The notes: generated from the sequence alone by a model not told the origin. A stretch of DNA of 64,000 nucleotides from Winogradskyella alexanderae (GCF_020166335.1 NZ_JAIUJR010000008.1:62001-126000), one strand, 5' to 3'. Counted from the first letter of the stretch, positions 53,521-62,457 are shown. Translations and numbers: made by a program.

Positions 53521-54048
53521 TTAAATTGTAAATGTTCTTTTCTTTTTGTGTTCACTCTCCTCATAGCGCTCTACACATTTCAAATAAATTTTCCGGGCTT
53601 CTTCGGCATTTCCCCAACCACCTACATCTACTTTTTTCTCCTCTAAATCTTTATAAACCTGAAAAAAATGTTCAATTTCACGAAGTCGATGTGGATTTAA
53701 ATCATCAATATCTGAACGCTTATTCCACACTGGATCTGAAACCGGTACACAAATAATTTTTTCATCAGGTCCTTTTTCGTCAGTCATATGGAAAACACCA
53801 ATTGGTCTTACCTCCATAACTACCATAGGGTACGATGGTTCTGTAGAAAGGACCAATACATCCAGGGGATCTTGATCTAACGCAAGCGTTTCTGGCACAA
53901 AGCCGTAATCACCAGGATACATCATGGAAGAGAACAAGGTTCTATCGAATCTTATTTTGTTCAATGCAAAATCGTACTCGTATTTATTTCTACTTCCTTT
54001 TGGAATTTCAATTAGAACATCAAAGGTAATTTTCTTACTATCTTTCAT
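53521..54048 (-). CDS. ppa: Soluble inorganic pyrophosphatase (family I)
   Basis: The 175-residue enzyme hydrolyses pyrophosphate. The signature DQDPLDVLVLS (the D-x-D-P-x-D metal site), EIPKGSRNKYEYD and YPGDYGFVPETLALD are typical of family I. The C-terminal tail is basic (HKKKRTFTI). It lies just upstream of hppA but is separated by a terminator and a new promoter, so the two PPi-consuming enzymes are neighbours but separate transcripts. Confidence 0.96.
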   Translation of the reverse strand: MKDSKKITFDVLIEIPKGSRNKYEYDFALNKIRFDRTLFSSMMYPGDYGFVPETLALDQDPLDVLVLSTEPSYPMVVMEVRPIGVFHMTDEKGPDEKIICVPVSDPVWNKRSDIDDLNPHRLREIEHFFQVYKDLEEKKVDVGGWGNAEEARKIYLKCVERYEESEHKKKRTFTI

Positions 54049-54105
54049 TTAATTCATATTTAGGTTACGCCAATATTGGAGCATTTGGTTCAAATTTTTG
54101 GGCTG

Positions 54106-54113
54106 CAAATATA
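54106..54113 (-). promoter_or_regulatory. -7 box of ppa
   Basis: Minus-strand TATATTTG (54113-54106) matches TAnnTTTG exactly, about 57 nt before the ppa ATG. No -33 TTG at proper spacing was seen. Confidence 0.4.
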
Positions 54114-54180
54114 TAACATCAAGTCTGTTTTACCTAAGAAATTAGGCATTGTAATTTTTGACATTGGCGGCATTAATCCA

Positions 54181-56709
54181 TTAAAAATAAAATCCAAAAC
54201 TCCCTGTCACACCAAAGCGTCTGGCATCTGGTAAATCAAGATAATTCCCTCTAAAGTTGAAATCTATTCTTAGAATTTTAAAAATGTTTGCAATGCCAAA
54301 ACTGTATTCATAATACACTTTAGAATTAGGTGCTATTAATGGGAATTCAAGCGGATTTCCTGTTGTGCTCAAAGCAATATTTTCGTCTGATAATTCACCC
54401 CAAACACCACGTAATGCTAGAATCGCCCTAAGATTGTATTTCTTTAAAAATGGTATTCTCGAAAATAGTCTACCATTAAAATTGTGTTCTAAATGGAGTG
54501 ACGTATAAGTATCCGTAACAAACTCATAAAAATCTAACTGTGGGAATGTATTGTAAATTGAAAAATAAGTTTGGTTACCTGGAACAACACTCAACAATGC
54601 CAAAGGGACCTCGCCAAATGTTTTACCCATCTCCACAGAACTCACCAATCTTCCAAAACCTCCTATCTGCCATGGTTGAATATATGAAAACTGAAGTTTA
54701 GTATAATTAAAATCACTATTAAACCAATCGCTATCGCCTCGAGTTACTTGAGCAAATAATCTTGCGAAACTGTCATTTTTCTCTTTTCGTTCTACCCCAA
54801 ATCCTGTCATTTGACGTTTAGGAAAGTAACCAAGTGAAAACCTACTTTCAAATTGGTAAACTTCAGATGAAACTCCTGTGGCAGAATCTGGGTCATTAAA
54901 ATCCAAGCTAAAAGTTGGTGACGCACTGCTTATGCGTCTAAAGCTACCATCCCAACGTACTTCTAAATTTCGAAAAGGTTCTAATGCAATACCAAAATTA
55001 GTTAGGTTAATATTAGATAACTTATCATTTGCTCCCGCTGTAAATACAGCATTTGAGGCTAAGCTACGACCCAGTACATCCGTAGAACTGGTTAAGCTGG
55101 CTCCGATTTGTTCTATATCCCTCCTGTGACCCCCAAAAATGGTAAACCTACTTTTTTTGTCTAGTAACCATTTTCCGGAAATACCATGTTTGAATTTATT
55201 ATCCCTAAAACCATATGCCAAAAACCCTTCTAATCGCCACAAATCATTTGGACCAAAATAAGTACGACCACCTGTTCGAATTCGTAAACCTTCAACATCG
55301 TTAAACCCTAAAGTTGAAAATATTGGCCCGTAATCAAAGTTGATGCTGGGGAATTCAATGTAACCAGATGCCAAAATACTTCCAAGGTTATAAAGTCGCT
55401 TAAACTTTTTGACTGTTTTAAGTGTATCAAGCATAGTGTAGACGCCCTTTTCATCCTTGTTTAGCGCTTCTAATCTATTTCTTTCCCAAAACTCGTCATT
55501 TCGGTTATATACATCCTCGTCATAATTATAAACCACTTTGTCATAATACTTTGGATCCTTTGGTTCATTAAATTTATAATTATCATAGAGGGTGGTCCGT
55601 TTCCCGTAAATGCCGCGAGATTTTTCTTTCTTATTTAAAGCAAAATCAGACAGAAAATAATCCCGCTTAATCAAAAAGACCGAATCATTTAGAACTTCAA
55701 ATTCTTGTTCTATGTAAATTTCCTTGACCCAATTAATATTAGCACTCTTTGAGGCTTGCATATTAATTTCTTTTATGGCATAGGTCGAATCATTAACCCA
55801 AAAATCTCCTTTAAAAGTGAGTTCATTTCTACGCCTTGGGTAATACACAATATTATAACACCATTTGTTGTCTATAAATGCACTGTCCGACAGAACATAG
55901 TTATAAGTCTGGATACCTGATCTACCTATTGGGCTCACAAAACTTTTGTCAAAAAATTTAATGTAGTTGCTGTAAACATTATATTCTGAATAGAGATCGT
56001 CAATAAAATCTATTATGACTTGGTTGTTGCTAAAACCACTATTCTTATTTCCAACTAAATCCTGACGCTCTTTACCTATGACATTATCACCTGAAATATG
56101 TTTTACCGATTCGTTTAGAAAAACGGGCAGGTACGTTTTTCCTGTTACACTTGAGGTATCTACTTCCTCAAAAACAAATTCCATCCCCTTAAAGAGTTTA
56201 CTCTTTATCAAGGTGCTATCAATTGTATTGAGATCAAATTCTACTTTTTCGTATTGATCGTATTCGTATTGATTAAACTGATTTAATCCATTTTGACGTT
56301 TGCGTTCCCATATTTTCTTAAGAAGCCTAATGGCAGGGTTTTCTGATGCTTTCTTCGACTGTTTACCTGTAACGATTACAACTTCATCAAGTGATGAGAC
56401 TTCCTCTTTTAGAATAAACTTTAGATCAAAATTAACGCGTTTAACAATTGGGATTTCCAAACGCTCATAACCTATAAACGAAACCACTAGGGTATCCCAA
56501 TTTTCGCTTGACTCAAGATAAAACCGACCATTCTCATTCGAAGTAGTCCCTTCTGTAGAACCTTTAAAGAGGATATTTGCATAGGCAATAGGTTCATTGT
56601 TTTCATCATAAACGTGACCACTTACCTTTGTTTGGGCAAATGCACAAATAGAAAATAGGGCAAATAGACTTGTAAGTAGTTTTAACCTCATACTAAAAAC
56701 AAACTTCAT
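54181..56709 (-). CDS. DUF5686 outer-membrane barrel with carboxypeptidase-regulatory-like domain
   Basis: From ATG 56709 the protein has 842 residues; a TTG one codon earlier and an internal ATG at 56691 (MRLKLLTSLFALF) are alternatives, the latter giving the most compact signal peptide (ending CAFAQ). A regulatory-like domain follows (VSGHVYDENNEPIAYANILFKGSTEGTTSNENGRFYL). The DUF5686 region (PAIRLLKKIWERKRQNGLNQFNQYEYDQYEKVEFDL, then RRNELTFKGDFWVNDSTYAIKEI) comes next, and the barrel ends FGVTGSFGFYF. These proteins are widespread in Bacteroidota and of unknown function. It appears monocistronic. Confidence 0.85.
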   Translation of the reverse strand: MKFVFSMRLKLLTSLFALFSICAFAQTKVSGHVYDENNEPIAYANILFKGSTEGTTSNENGRFYLESSENWDTLVVSFIGYERLEIPIVKRVNFDLKFILKEEVSSLDEVVIVTGKQSKKASENPAIRLLKKIWERKRQNGLNQFNQYEYDQYEKVEFDLNTIDSTLIKSKLFKGMEFVFEEVDTSSVTGKTYLPVFLNESVKHISGDNVIGKERQDLVGNKNSGFSNNQVIIDFIDDLYSEYNVYSNYIKFFDKSFVSPIGRSGIQTYNYVLSDSAFIDNKWCYNIVYYPRRRNELTFKGDFWVNDSTYAIKEINMQASKSANINWVKEIYIEQEFEVLNDSVFLIKRDYFLSDFALNKKEKSRGIYGKRTTLYDNYKFNEPKDPKYYDKVVYNYDEDVYNRNDEFWERNRLEALNKDEKGVYTMLDTLKTVKKFKRLYNLGSILASGYIEFPSINFDYGPIFSTLGFNDVEGLRIRTGGRTYFGPNDLWRLEGFLAYGFRDNKFKHGISGKWLLDKKSRFTIFGGHRRDIEQIGASLTSSTDVLGRSLASNAVFTAGANDKLSNINLTNFGIALEPFRNLEVRWDGSFRRISSASPTFSLDFNDPDSATGVSSEVYQFESRFSLGYFPKRQMTGFGVERKEKNDSFARLFAQVTRGDSDWFNSDFNYTKLQFSYIQPWQIGGFGRLVSSVEMGKTFGEVPLALLSVVPGNQTYFSIYNTFPQLDFYEFVTDTYTSLHLEHNFNGRLFSRIPFLKKYNLRAILALRGVWGELSDENIALSTTGNPLEFPLIAPNSKVYYEYSFGIANIFKILRIDFNFRGNYLDLPDARRFGVTGSFGFYF

Positions 56710-56779
56710 CAATAACCAAATCTTTTGATTTTTTCTAGTTATTAATGAAGTTCATTAAACGCAAAAAAATGCGAATTAT

Positions 56780-57757
56780 TTATTTATACATTACTTTTTT
56801 GACCGCTTTGATGACATCGTTACTGTTTGGAAGCCATTCTTCTAATAAAACTGGTGAATACGGTGCAGGTGTGTCTGCTGTATTAAGTTTAATAACTGGG
56901 GCATCCAAATAGTCAAATGCTTCAGATTGTACCAAATATGTAATTTCTGTCGCCACATTTCCAAATGGCCATGCCTCTTCTAGTACTACTAAGCGATTGG
57001 TTTTCTTAACTGAGTCTAGGATTGCTTTTCGGTCCATAGGTCTTACCGTGCGCAAATCGATAATCTCACAGCTAATTCCTTCTTCCGCTAAAGCATCTGC
57101 CGCTTTATACGCTTCCTTAATGATTTTACCAAAAGAAACAATTGTCACGTCAGTACCCTCGCGCTTTATATCCGCAACACCTATTGGAATTGTGTATTCG
57201 CCTTCAGGAACCTCTCCTTTATCACCATACATTTGTTCACTCTCCATAAAAATCACAGGATCATCGTCTCTAATAGCAGATTTCAATAATCCTTTTGCAT
57301 CGTAAGGATTTGAAGGTACAATTACCTTTAAGCCTGGTGTGTTCGCAAACCAATTTTCAAATGCTTGTGAGTGTGTTGCTGCCAATTGACCTGCAGAAGC
57401 AGTAGGGCCTCTAAATACAATAGGACACTTAAATTGACCTCCAGACATCTGCCTAATTTTTGCAGCGTTGTTTATTATTTGATCAATTCCTACTAGTGAG
57501 AAGTTAAATGTCATATACTCAACAATTGGTCTGTTGCCAGTCATCGTAGATCCTATGGCAACACCAGCAAATCCTAATTCTGCAATGGGTGTATCAATGA
57601 CACGTTTAGGCCCGAACTCATCGAGCATGCCCTTTGATGCCTTATAGGCTCCATTATACTCTGCAACCTCCTCACCCATTAGATAAACACTCTCATCACG
57701 GCGCATTTCCTCGCTCATGGCCTCGCATACAGCTTCTCTAAATTGAATTGTCTTCAT
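56780..57757 (-). CDS. pdhB: Pyruvate dehydrogenase E1 component, beta subunit
   Basis: The 325-residue protein matches the TPP-dependent E1 beta subunit: FREAVCEAMSEEMRRDESVYLMGEEVAEYNGAYK, TPIAELGFAGVAIGSTMTGNRPIVEYMTF, FRGPTASAGQLAATHSQAFENWFANTPGLKVIVPSNPYDAKGLL, and a C-terminal VLEEAWPFGNVATEI. With E1 alpha and E2, which are not in this window, it converts pyruvate to acetyl-CoA. A 2-oxoisovalerate E1 beta is the alternative, but the sequence is closer to PDH. It is transcribed away from etfB. Confidence 0.92.
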   Translation of the reverse strand: MKTIQFREAVCEAMSEEMRRDESVYLMGEEVAEYNGAYKASKGMLDEFGPKRVIDTPIAELGFAGVAIGSTMTGNRPIVEYMTFNFSLVGIDQIINNAAKIRQMSGGQFKCPIVFRGPTASAGQLAATHSQAFENWFANTPGLKVIVPSNPYDAKGLLKSAIRDDDPVIFMESEQMYGDKGEVPEGEYTIPIGVADIKREGTDVTIVSFGKIIKEAYKAADALAEEGISCEIIDLRTVRPMDRKAILDSVKKTNRLVVLEEAWPFGNVATEITYLVQSEAFDYLDAPVIKLNTADTPAPYSPVLLEEWLPNSNDVIKAVKKVMYK

Positions 57758-57779
57758 TATCTTTCTTTTAATCGAATAG

Positions 57780-57787
57780 CAAAAATA
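57780..57787 (-). promoter_or_regulatory. -7 box of pdhB
   Basis: Minus-strand TATTTTTG (57787-57780) is an exact TAnnTTTG box 22 nt before the ATG. A TTTG lies about 25 nt further upstream, slightly too far for an ideal -33. Confidence 0.45.
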
Positions 57788-57941
57788 GGAATAAATGAAA
57801 AACTAAATAAATCAAATTTCCTTTAAATTTATTATGCGTGCATAGTAAAAATTCGAAATAAAATAATTAACTTCGCAGTCGCAATTACTTAAACATTTAA
57901 GTACAATAAAATTGCCCAAAAAAGATTTTTTTTTTCTTCAT

Positions 57942-57959
57942 TACGATAACGTTATCGTA
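57942..57959. promoter_or_regulatory. 18-bp perfect palindrome upstream of etfB, candidate operator
   Basis: TACGATAACGTTATCGTA is a perfect palindrome with a central CG, 41 nt before the etfB ATG in the divergent pdhB-etfB spacer. The shape (GATAACGTTATC core) suits a dimeric repressor such as a LacI- or TetR-family protein. The regulator is unknown. Confidence 0.55.
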
Positions 57960-58000
57960 TTGATGCAATAAACAAACATAAACTTAAATAAGATTTGAAA

Positions 58001-58747
58001 ATGAAGATTTTAGTCTGTATTAGTCATGTGCCAGATACAACATCAAAGATCAATTTTACAGAAGGCGATACAAAGTTTGACACCAATGGAGTGCAATTTG
58101 TAATTAACCCTAATGATGAATTTGGTTTAACGCGTGCCATGTGGTTCAAAGAAAAACAAGGTGCTAGTGTAGATGTCGTAAATGTTGGCGGGCCAGAAAC
58201 TGAACCCACTTTAAGAAAAGCCTTGGCCATTGGAGCTGATGCCGCAATAAGAGTAAATACAGAAGCTGTAGACGGTGCAACAGTTGCTAAGCAATTAGCT
58301 AAAGTTGTTACAGATGGCGGTTATGATTTAGTAATTGCTGGACGTGAGTCTATTGACTACAACGGTGGAATGGTCCCTGGCATGTTAGCTGCTATGACAG
58401 GCGCAAACTTTGTTACCAACTGTATTAGCCTAGAAATAGATGGAACAAATGCTAAAGCTGTAAGGGAGATTGATGGTGGAAAAGAAACAGTTTCTACTTC
58501 TTTACCTTTGGTTATAGGTGGTCAAAAAGGTTTAGTTGAGGAAAGTGATCTTAGAATACCAAACATGAGAGGAATAATGATGGCAAGAAAGAAACCGTTA
58601 ACCATTGTTGAGCCGGTAGACGCAAATGTTGAAACTAAATCAACAGGTTTTGAAAAACCTGCACCTAAAGGAGCCGTTAAGCTTGTTGATGCTGAAAATA
58701 TAGATGAATTGGTGAATTTGCTTCATAACGAGGCAAAAGTGATTTAA
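58001..58747 (+). CDS. etfB: Electron transfer flavoprotein, beta subunit
   Basis: From ATG 58001 (MKILVCISHVPDTTSKI) the protein has 248 residues; the frame also has a TTG two codons earlier, which is not needed. Blocks are NPNDEFGLTRA, ALAIGADAAIRVN, DLVIAGRESIDYNGGMVPGMLAA (AMP-binding region) and the ETF-beta signature near LRIPNMRGIMMARKKPL. It pairs with etfA to pass electrons from acyl-CoA and other dehydrogenases to the quinone pool. An inverted repeat separates it from etfA. Confidence 0.95.
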   Translation: MKILVCISHVPDTTSKINFTEGDTKFDTNGVQFVINPNDEFGLTRAMWFKEKQGASVDVVNVGGPETEPTLRKALAIGADAAIRVNTEAVDGATVAKQLAKVVTDGGYDLVIAGRESIDYNGGMVPGMLAAMTGANFVTNCISLEIDGTNAKAVREIDGGKETVSTSLPLVIGGQKGLVEESDLRIPNMRGIMMARKKPLTIVEPVDANVETKSTGFEKPAPKGAVKLVDAENIDELVNLLHNEAKVI

Positions 58748-58756
58748 TTGAACTAA

Positions 58757-58833
58757 ATCATTCCGAACGTGTTTCGGAATCTTTTGAAATTAAAGAAATA
58801 ATTAATGAGATCCTGAAACAAGTTCAGGGTGAC
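58757..58833. repeat. REP/MITE-like inverted repeat between etfB and etfA
   Basis: The left half (from 58758) contains the hairpin ATTCCGAA (58760-58767) / TTCGGAAT (58773-58780). The right half (to about 58833) contains CCTGAA (58812-58817) / TTCAGG (58823-58828). The reverse complement of the right half matches the left half at 19 of 25 positions, so the element is a long inverted repeat with two nested hairpins. I infer a dispersed genomic repeat; the first hairpin could also act as a weak terminator or mRNA stabiliser. Confidence 0.6.
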
Positions 58834-58846
58834 AAAACTAAGGAAT

Positions 58847-59809
58847 ATGTCAGTAATAGTATATACAGAATCAGAAAAAGGAAAATTTAAAAAAGTTGCA
58901 TTTGAGGTTGTTTCTTATGCCAAGGCAATTGCAGACAAAATGGGTACGTCTGTAACAGCAATAGCTGTTAACGCTGAAAATCCTGAAAGCTTAGGCAATT
59001 ATGGCGCTTCAAAAGTATTAGCGGTTAATGACGACAGTTTAAATGTTTTTAATGCAAAAAAATATGCTTCGGCCATAGAGCAAGCTACTAAACAAGAAAA
59101 TGCAAATGTAGTTGTGTTGAGCTCTAGTGCAGACAGTAAATACTTAGCACCAATCTTAGCCGTTGGTTTAGAGGCAGGTTATGTATCAAATGTGGTTGAA
59201 GTACCTTCAAACACTGCGCCATTTACAGTTAAAAGAACAGCGTTTACAAACAAAGCATTTGCCCATACAGAAATAAACACAGAAGTTAAATTAATTGGTT
59301 TGTCCAATAATTCATTTGGTTTAGTAGAATCAGGAGGTAGTGCATCCGTTGAGACTTTTACTCCAAATATTCCTGACTCAGGCGTTACTGTAGAGTCCGT
59401 AGATAAGGCAACAGACAAAGTTAGCATCGCTGATGCTGAAGTAGTCGTTTCTGGCGGCAGAGGTTTAAAAGGACCGGAAAATTGGGCATTAATTGAAGAT
59501 TTAGCTGAAGTTCTAAATGCGGCAACTGCTTGTTCTAAGCCAGTTTCGGACCTTGGTTGGAGACCTCATAGCGAACATGTTGGCCAAACCGGTAAACCTG
59601 TGGCATCCAACTTATACATAGCAATTGGAATATCTGGAGCAATTCAGCATTTAGCAGGTATTAATTCTTCAAAGGTAAAGGTGGTTATCAACACAGATCC
59701 AGAAGCGCCATTTTTTAAAGCTGCAGATTACGGCATCGTTGGCGATGCTTTTGAAGTGGTTCCTGTTCTGACAGAAAAATTAAAAGCTTTTAAGGCACAA
59801 AACGCATAA
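58847..59809 (+). CDS. etfA: Electron transfer flavoprotein, alpha subunit
   Basis: From ATG 58847 (MSVIVYTESEKGKFKKV), with an AAGGA-like site just upstream, the protein has 320 residues. The C-terminal FAD domain is clear: VVSGGRGLKGPENWALIEDLAEVL, KPVSDLGWRPHSEHVGQTGKPVASNLYIAIGISGAIQHLAGI and INTDPEAPFFKAADYGIVGD. It holds FAD and docks with etfB. The upstream in-frame start at 58829 would lie inside the inverted repeat and is rejected. Confidence 0.95.
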   Translation: MSVIVYTESEKGKFKKVAFEVVSYAKAIADKMGTSVTAIAVNAENPESLGNYGASKVLAVNDDSLNVFNAKKYASAIEQATKQENANVVVLSSSADSKYLAPILAVGLEAGYVSNVVEVPSNTAPFTVKRTAFTNKAFAHTEINTEVKLIGLSNNSFGLVESGGSASVETFTPNIPDSGVTVESVDKATDKVSIADAEVVVSGGRGLKGPENWALIEDLAEVLNAATACSKPVSDLGWRPHSEHVGQTGKPVASNLYIAIGISGAIQHLAGINSSKVKVVINTDPEAPFFKAADYGIVGDAFEVVPVLTEKLKAFKAQNA

Positions 59810-59961
59810 TTTTATTAACTTGTATATTCCTTAGGACTGTTTAAATTAGGATTTTTTACTGTTGTATTATCGTTTTATCGATTGAACAGGAAAAACAACC
59901 AAAACTGTATTTTTCAGTTGGTAAAGTCCAAATTTAAACGGTTCTTTGTGTTTTAGATTTT

Positions 59962-60576
59962 ATGAGTTTAGTTCGTTTAAATATAAAGGGTATTTCCTAT
60001 AGCCAGACCCAAAATGGTGCTTATGCCCTTATACTCAATGAGGTTGATGGCGACAGAAAACTTCCTATCGTTATAGGTGCTTTTGAAGCACAATCCATTG
60101 CAATCGCATTAGAAAAAGAAATAAGGCCTCCACGACCGCTTACACATGATTTGTTTAAGAACTTTGCAGACCGTTTTGATATTGTTGTAAAACAAGTTAT
60201 TATTCACAAATTGGTAGATGGTGTATTCTATTCCAGCCTTATTTGTGAACGCGACAAAATTGAAGAAATAATTGATGCTAGAACCAGTGATGCTATTGCT
60301 TTAGCACTACGGTTTCAAGCACCAATTTTTACCTACAAAAACATTTTGGATAAAGCGGGAATATATCTTAAGGTAAATCCTAAAAAAGACGATGAGGATC
60401 AAGATAGCATTTTAGTCGATGACCTTGTCGCCGAAGAAATTGAAAATGCAGTCATTGAACAAGAAGGCTTTAAAGACAAGTCCTTAGACGAACTTGAAAA
60501 ACTACTGGAGGAGGCTGTAAAGAATGAAGATTACGAAAAAGCAGCCAAAATTCGCGATGAAATTTCCAAACGCTAA
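59962..60576 (+). CDS. Bifunctional nuclease family protein (DUF151) with UvrB/UvrC motif
   Basis: The 204-residue protein has the DUF151/BFN domain at about 1-130 (YALILNEVDGDRKLPIVIGAFEAQSIAIALE, RPLTHDLFKNFADRFD, IDARTSDAIALALRFQAPIFTYKNIL). An acidic linker is followed by a C-terminal UvrB/C motif at about 170-204 (LDELEKLLEEAVKNEDYEKAAKIRDEI). Plant BFN proteins show RNase and DNase activity; the bacterial role is unproven. It is 15 bp upstream of the nucleoside transporter, so nucleic-acid or nucleoside turnover is a reasonable theme. Confidence 0.88.
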   Translation: MSLVRLNIKGISYSQTQNGAYALILNEVDGDRKLPIVIGAFEAQSIAIALEKEIRPPRPLTHDLFKNFADRFDIVVKQVIIHKLVDGVFYSSLICERDKIEEIIDARTSDAIALALRFQAPIFTYKNILDKAGIYLKVNPKKDDEDQDSILVDDLVAEEIENAVIEQEGFKDKSLDELEKLLEEAVKNEDYEKAAKIRDEISKR

Positions 60577-60591
60577 CTAACTATCATTTCA

Positions 60592-62289
60592 ATGTCAAAA
60601 TTTTTCAAGGCCATCTTAGCTATATTTGTCTCAATTTGGTCAATTACCGCGCAAGATCTTGAAAAAAGCTGGCAATTTGAATCTATTAAAGACAGTACTA
60701 GCAATGCCCTTTTTGATATTACTGAGTCAGACACTTTAAACTTTAAAGATGGTAAGTTTAATTACACCCTTAAAGCCAAAAACAATTTAAAAGCACAAGG
60801 GGATTATCTTTACCAAAACAATATCTTGGTGTTATACTACACCACACCAAAAGACACAATTCGTCATTTTAGAATTGAGGCTTTGACCGACTCTTCATTG
60901 GTATTTACAGAAAACAAAATAACCTACAGTTACAAACCATTTGTTAAAGAACGAACAATTGCCAATGACATTATTCCCAGTCAAGGATTTACATTAAATA
61001 GTTTACTGCGTGGTGCATTGGGAATGCTTGTTTTACTTCTTATTGCCTTTTTATTAAGTAAAAATAGAAAAGCCATTAATTGGCGAACTGTTGGATTTGG
61101 CCTATTAGCACAACTTATTTTAGCAGTTGGTGTTCTTAAAGTCCCTTTTGTTCAGGCTGCTTTTGAATGGGTTGGCAGTCTTTTTATAAGCGTTTTAGAT
61201 TTTACAATGGCAGGTACTAAATTTTTATTTGCTGCTTTTAGTACAAATGAAATTGCAGATTCCTTGTTAACCTTTGCTGTTTCAATACTACCAACAATCA
61301 TTTTCTTTTCTGCATTGACATCGGTGCTTTTCTATTTGGGTATTATCCAGAAAGTAGTAAAAGGTATGGCTTGGTTGCTCACCAAATTATTACAAATATC
61401 TGGTGCAGAAAGCCTAAGTGTTGCAGGTAATATTTTCTTAGGACAAACAGAATCGCCTTTAATGATAAAGGCTTATCTCGAAAAAATGACCAAATCAGAA
61501 ATTCTCTTGGTAATGATTGGAGGTATGGCGACCGTTGCTGGAGGTGTATTAGCTGCTTATATAGGGTTTCTTGGAGGAACGGACGAAGCACTTCGTTTAT
61601 TTTATGCGAAACACCTACTAACTGCATCTGTGATGGCTGCTCCCGGTGCAATTGTAGTGTCTAAAATTCTGTATCCACAACAAGAAGAAATTAATTCAGA
61701 AATAAAAATAACCCAAGACAAGATAGGCTCTAATATTCTCGATGCGATTGCAAATGGAACAACAGAAGGATTAAAACTTGCTGTAAATGTTGGTGCCATG
61801 CTGTTGGTATTCTTAGCCTTTATTGCAATGATAAATGGTATTTTATCTTGGGCAGGGGATATTACCAATCTTAACTCATGGATTGCCAATAACACAACCT
61901 ATAAAACCTTCTCACTAGAATTTATACTTGGTTACACTTTTGCGCCTCTCATGTGGTTAATAGGTGTTGCTAAAGAAGATATTGCATTAATGGGGCAATT
62001 ATTGGGTATTAAACTGGCTGCTAGCGAGTTTGTGGGCTACATACAACTAGCAGAATTAAAAAATCCAGCTCAACTTCTTCATTTAAAATATCAGAAATCC
62101 ATAATCATGGCTACCTACATGCTATGTGGATTTGCCAATTTTGCATCTATCGGCATTCAAATTGGAGGCATAGGGTCACTTGCTCCAGGGCAACGTAAAA
62201 CCCTATCTGAATTTGGCATTAAAGCATTGATAGGTGGTACTTTGGCGTCTCTTTTATCTGCGACTATCGCTGGAATGATTATTGGATAA
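60592..62289 (+). CDS. nupC: NupC-type nucleoside transporter with exported N-terminal domain
   Basis: The 565-residue protein has a signal-like N-terminus (1-21, ending SITAQ), then about 110 residues of beta-rich sequence resembling a lipocalin-like domain (DLEKSWQFESIKDSTSNALFDI to VFTENKITYSYKP). The concentrative nucleoside transporter core is at about 135-565, with KVPFVQAAFEWVG, GQTESPLMIKAYLEKMTKSE, NGTTEGLKLAVNVGAMLLVFLA, CGFANFASIGIQIGGIG and LAPGQRK. CNTs import nucleosides with Na+ or H+. The periplasmic domain is an unusual addition. It is probably cotranscribed with the DUF151 gene. Confidence 0.9.
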   Translation: MSKFFKAILAIFVSIWSITAQDLEKSWQFESIKDSTSNALFDITESDTLNFKDGKFNYTLKAKNNLKAQGDYLYQNNILVLYYTTPKDTIRHFRIEALTDSSLVFTENKITYSYKPFVKERTIANDIIPSQGFTLNSLLRGALGMLVLLLIAFLLSKNRKAINWRTVGFGLLAQLILAVGVLKVPFVQAAFEWVGSLFISVLDFTMAGTKFLFAAFSTNEIADSLLTFAVSILPTIIFFSALTSVLFYLGIIQKVVKGMAWLLTKLLQISGAESLSVAGNIFLGQTESPLMIKAYLEKMTKSEILLVMIGGMATVAGGVLAAYIGFLGGTDEALRLFYAKHLLTASVMAAPGAIVVSKILYPQQEEINSEIKITQDKIGSNILDAIANGTTEGLKLAVNVGAMLLVFLAFIAMINGILSWAGDITNLNSWIANNTTYKTFSLEFILGYTFAPLMWLIGVAKEDIALMGQLLGIKLAASEFVGYIQLAELKNPAQLLHLKYQKSIIMATYMLCGFANFASIGIQIGGIGSLAPGQRKTLSEFGIKALIGGTLASLLSATIAGMIIG

Positions 62290-62457
62290 AAGCCCATTTA
62301 ATTCCCCAAAGGGGAAAACACATTCTCGTTAATAACTTTTTATATCTGCGGACAGAAATCTGACGTCTTTAATATTCATTTTAATTAATTTCGTCTTAAA
62401 TTATTTTAACTATATATAAAAGTTTCTTCCCTTTGGGAAGACAGTAGATGGGCCTAT
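62290..62457. repeat. MITE-like inverted repeat between nupC and thyA
   Basis: The left end (AGCCCATTTAATTCCCCAAAGGGGAA, split by eye into AGCCCAT plus TTCCCCAAAGGGGAA, 62291-62316) is matched in reverse complement at the right end (TTCCCTTTGGGAA, 62430-62443, then ATGGGCCT, 62448-62455). About 110 bp of A/T-rich sequence lies between. The right end stops exactly at the thyA ATG. The structure suggests a decayed miniature transposable element; its spread in the genome is not known. Confidence 0.5.

Noticed and set aside
58829-58846. Earlier start for etfA
   Set aside because: It would place the start within the inverted repeat; the ATG at 58847 has an AAGGA-like site and the normal family N-terminus.
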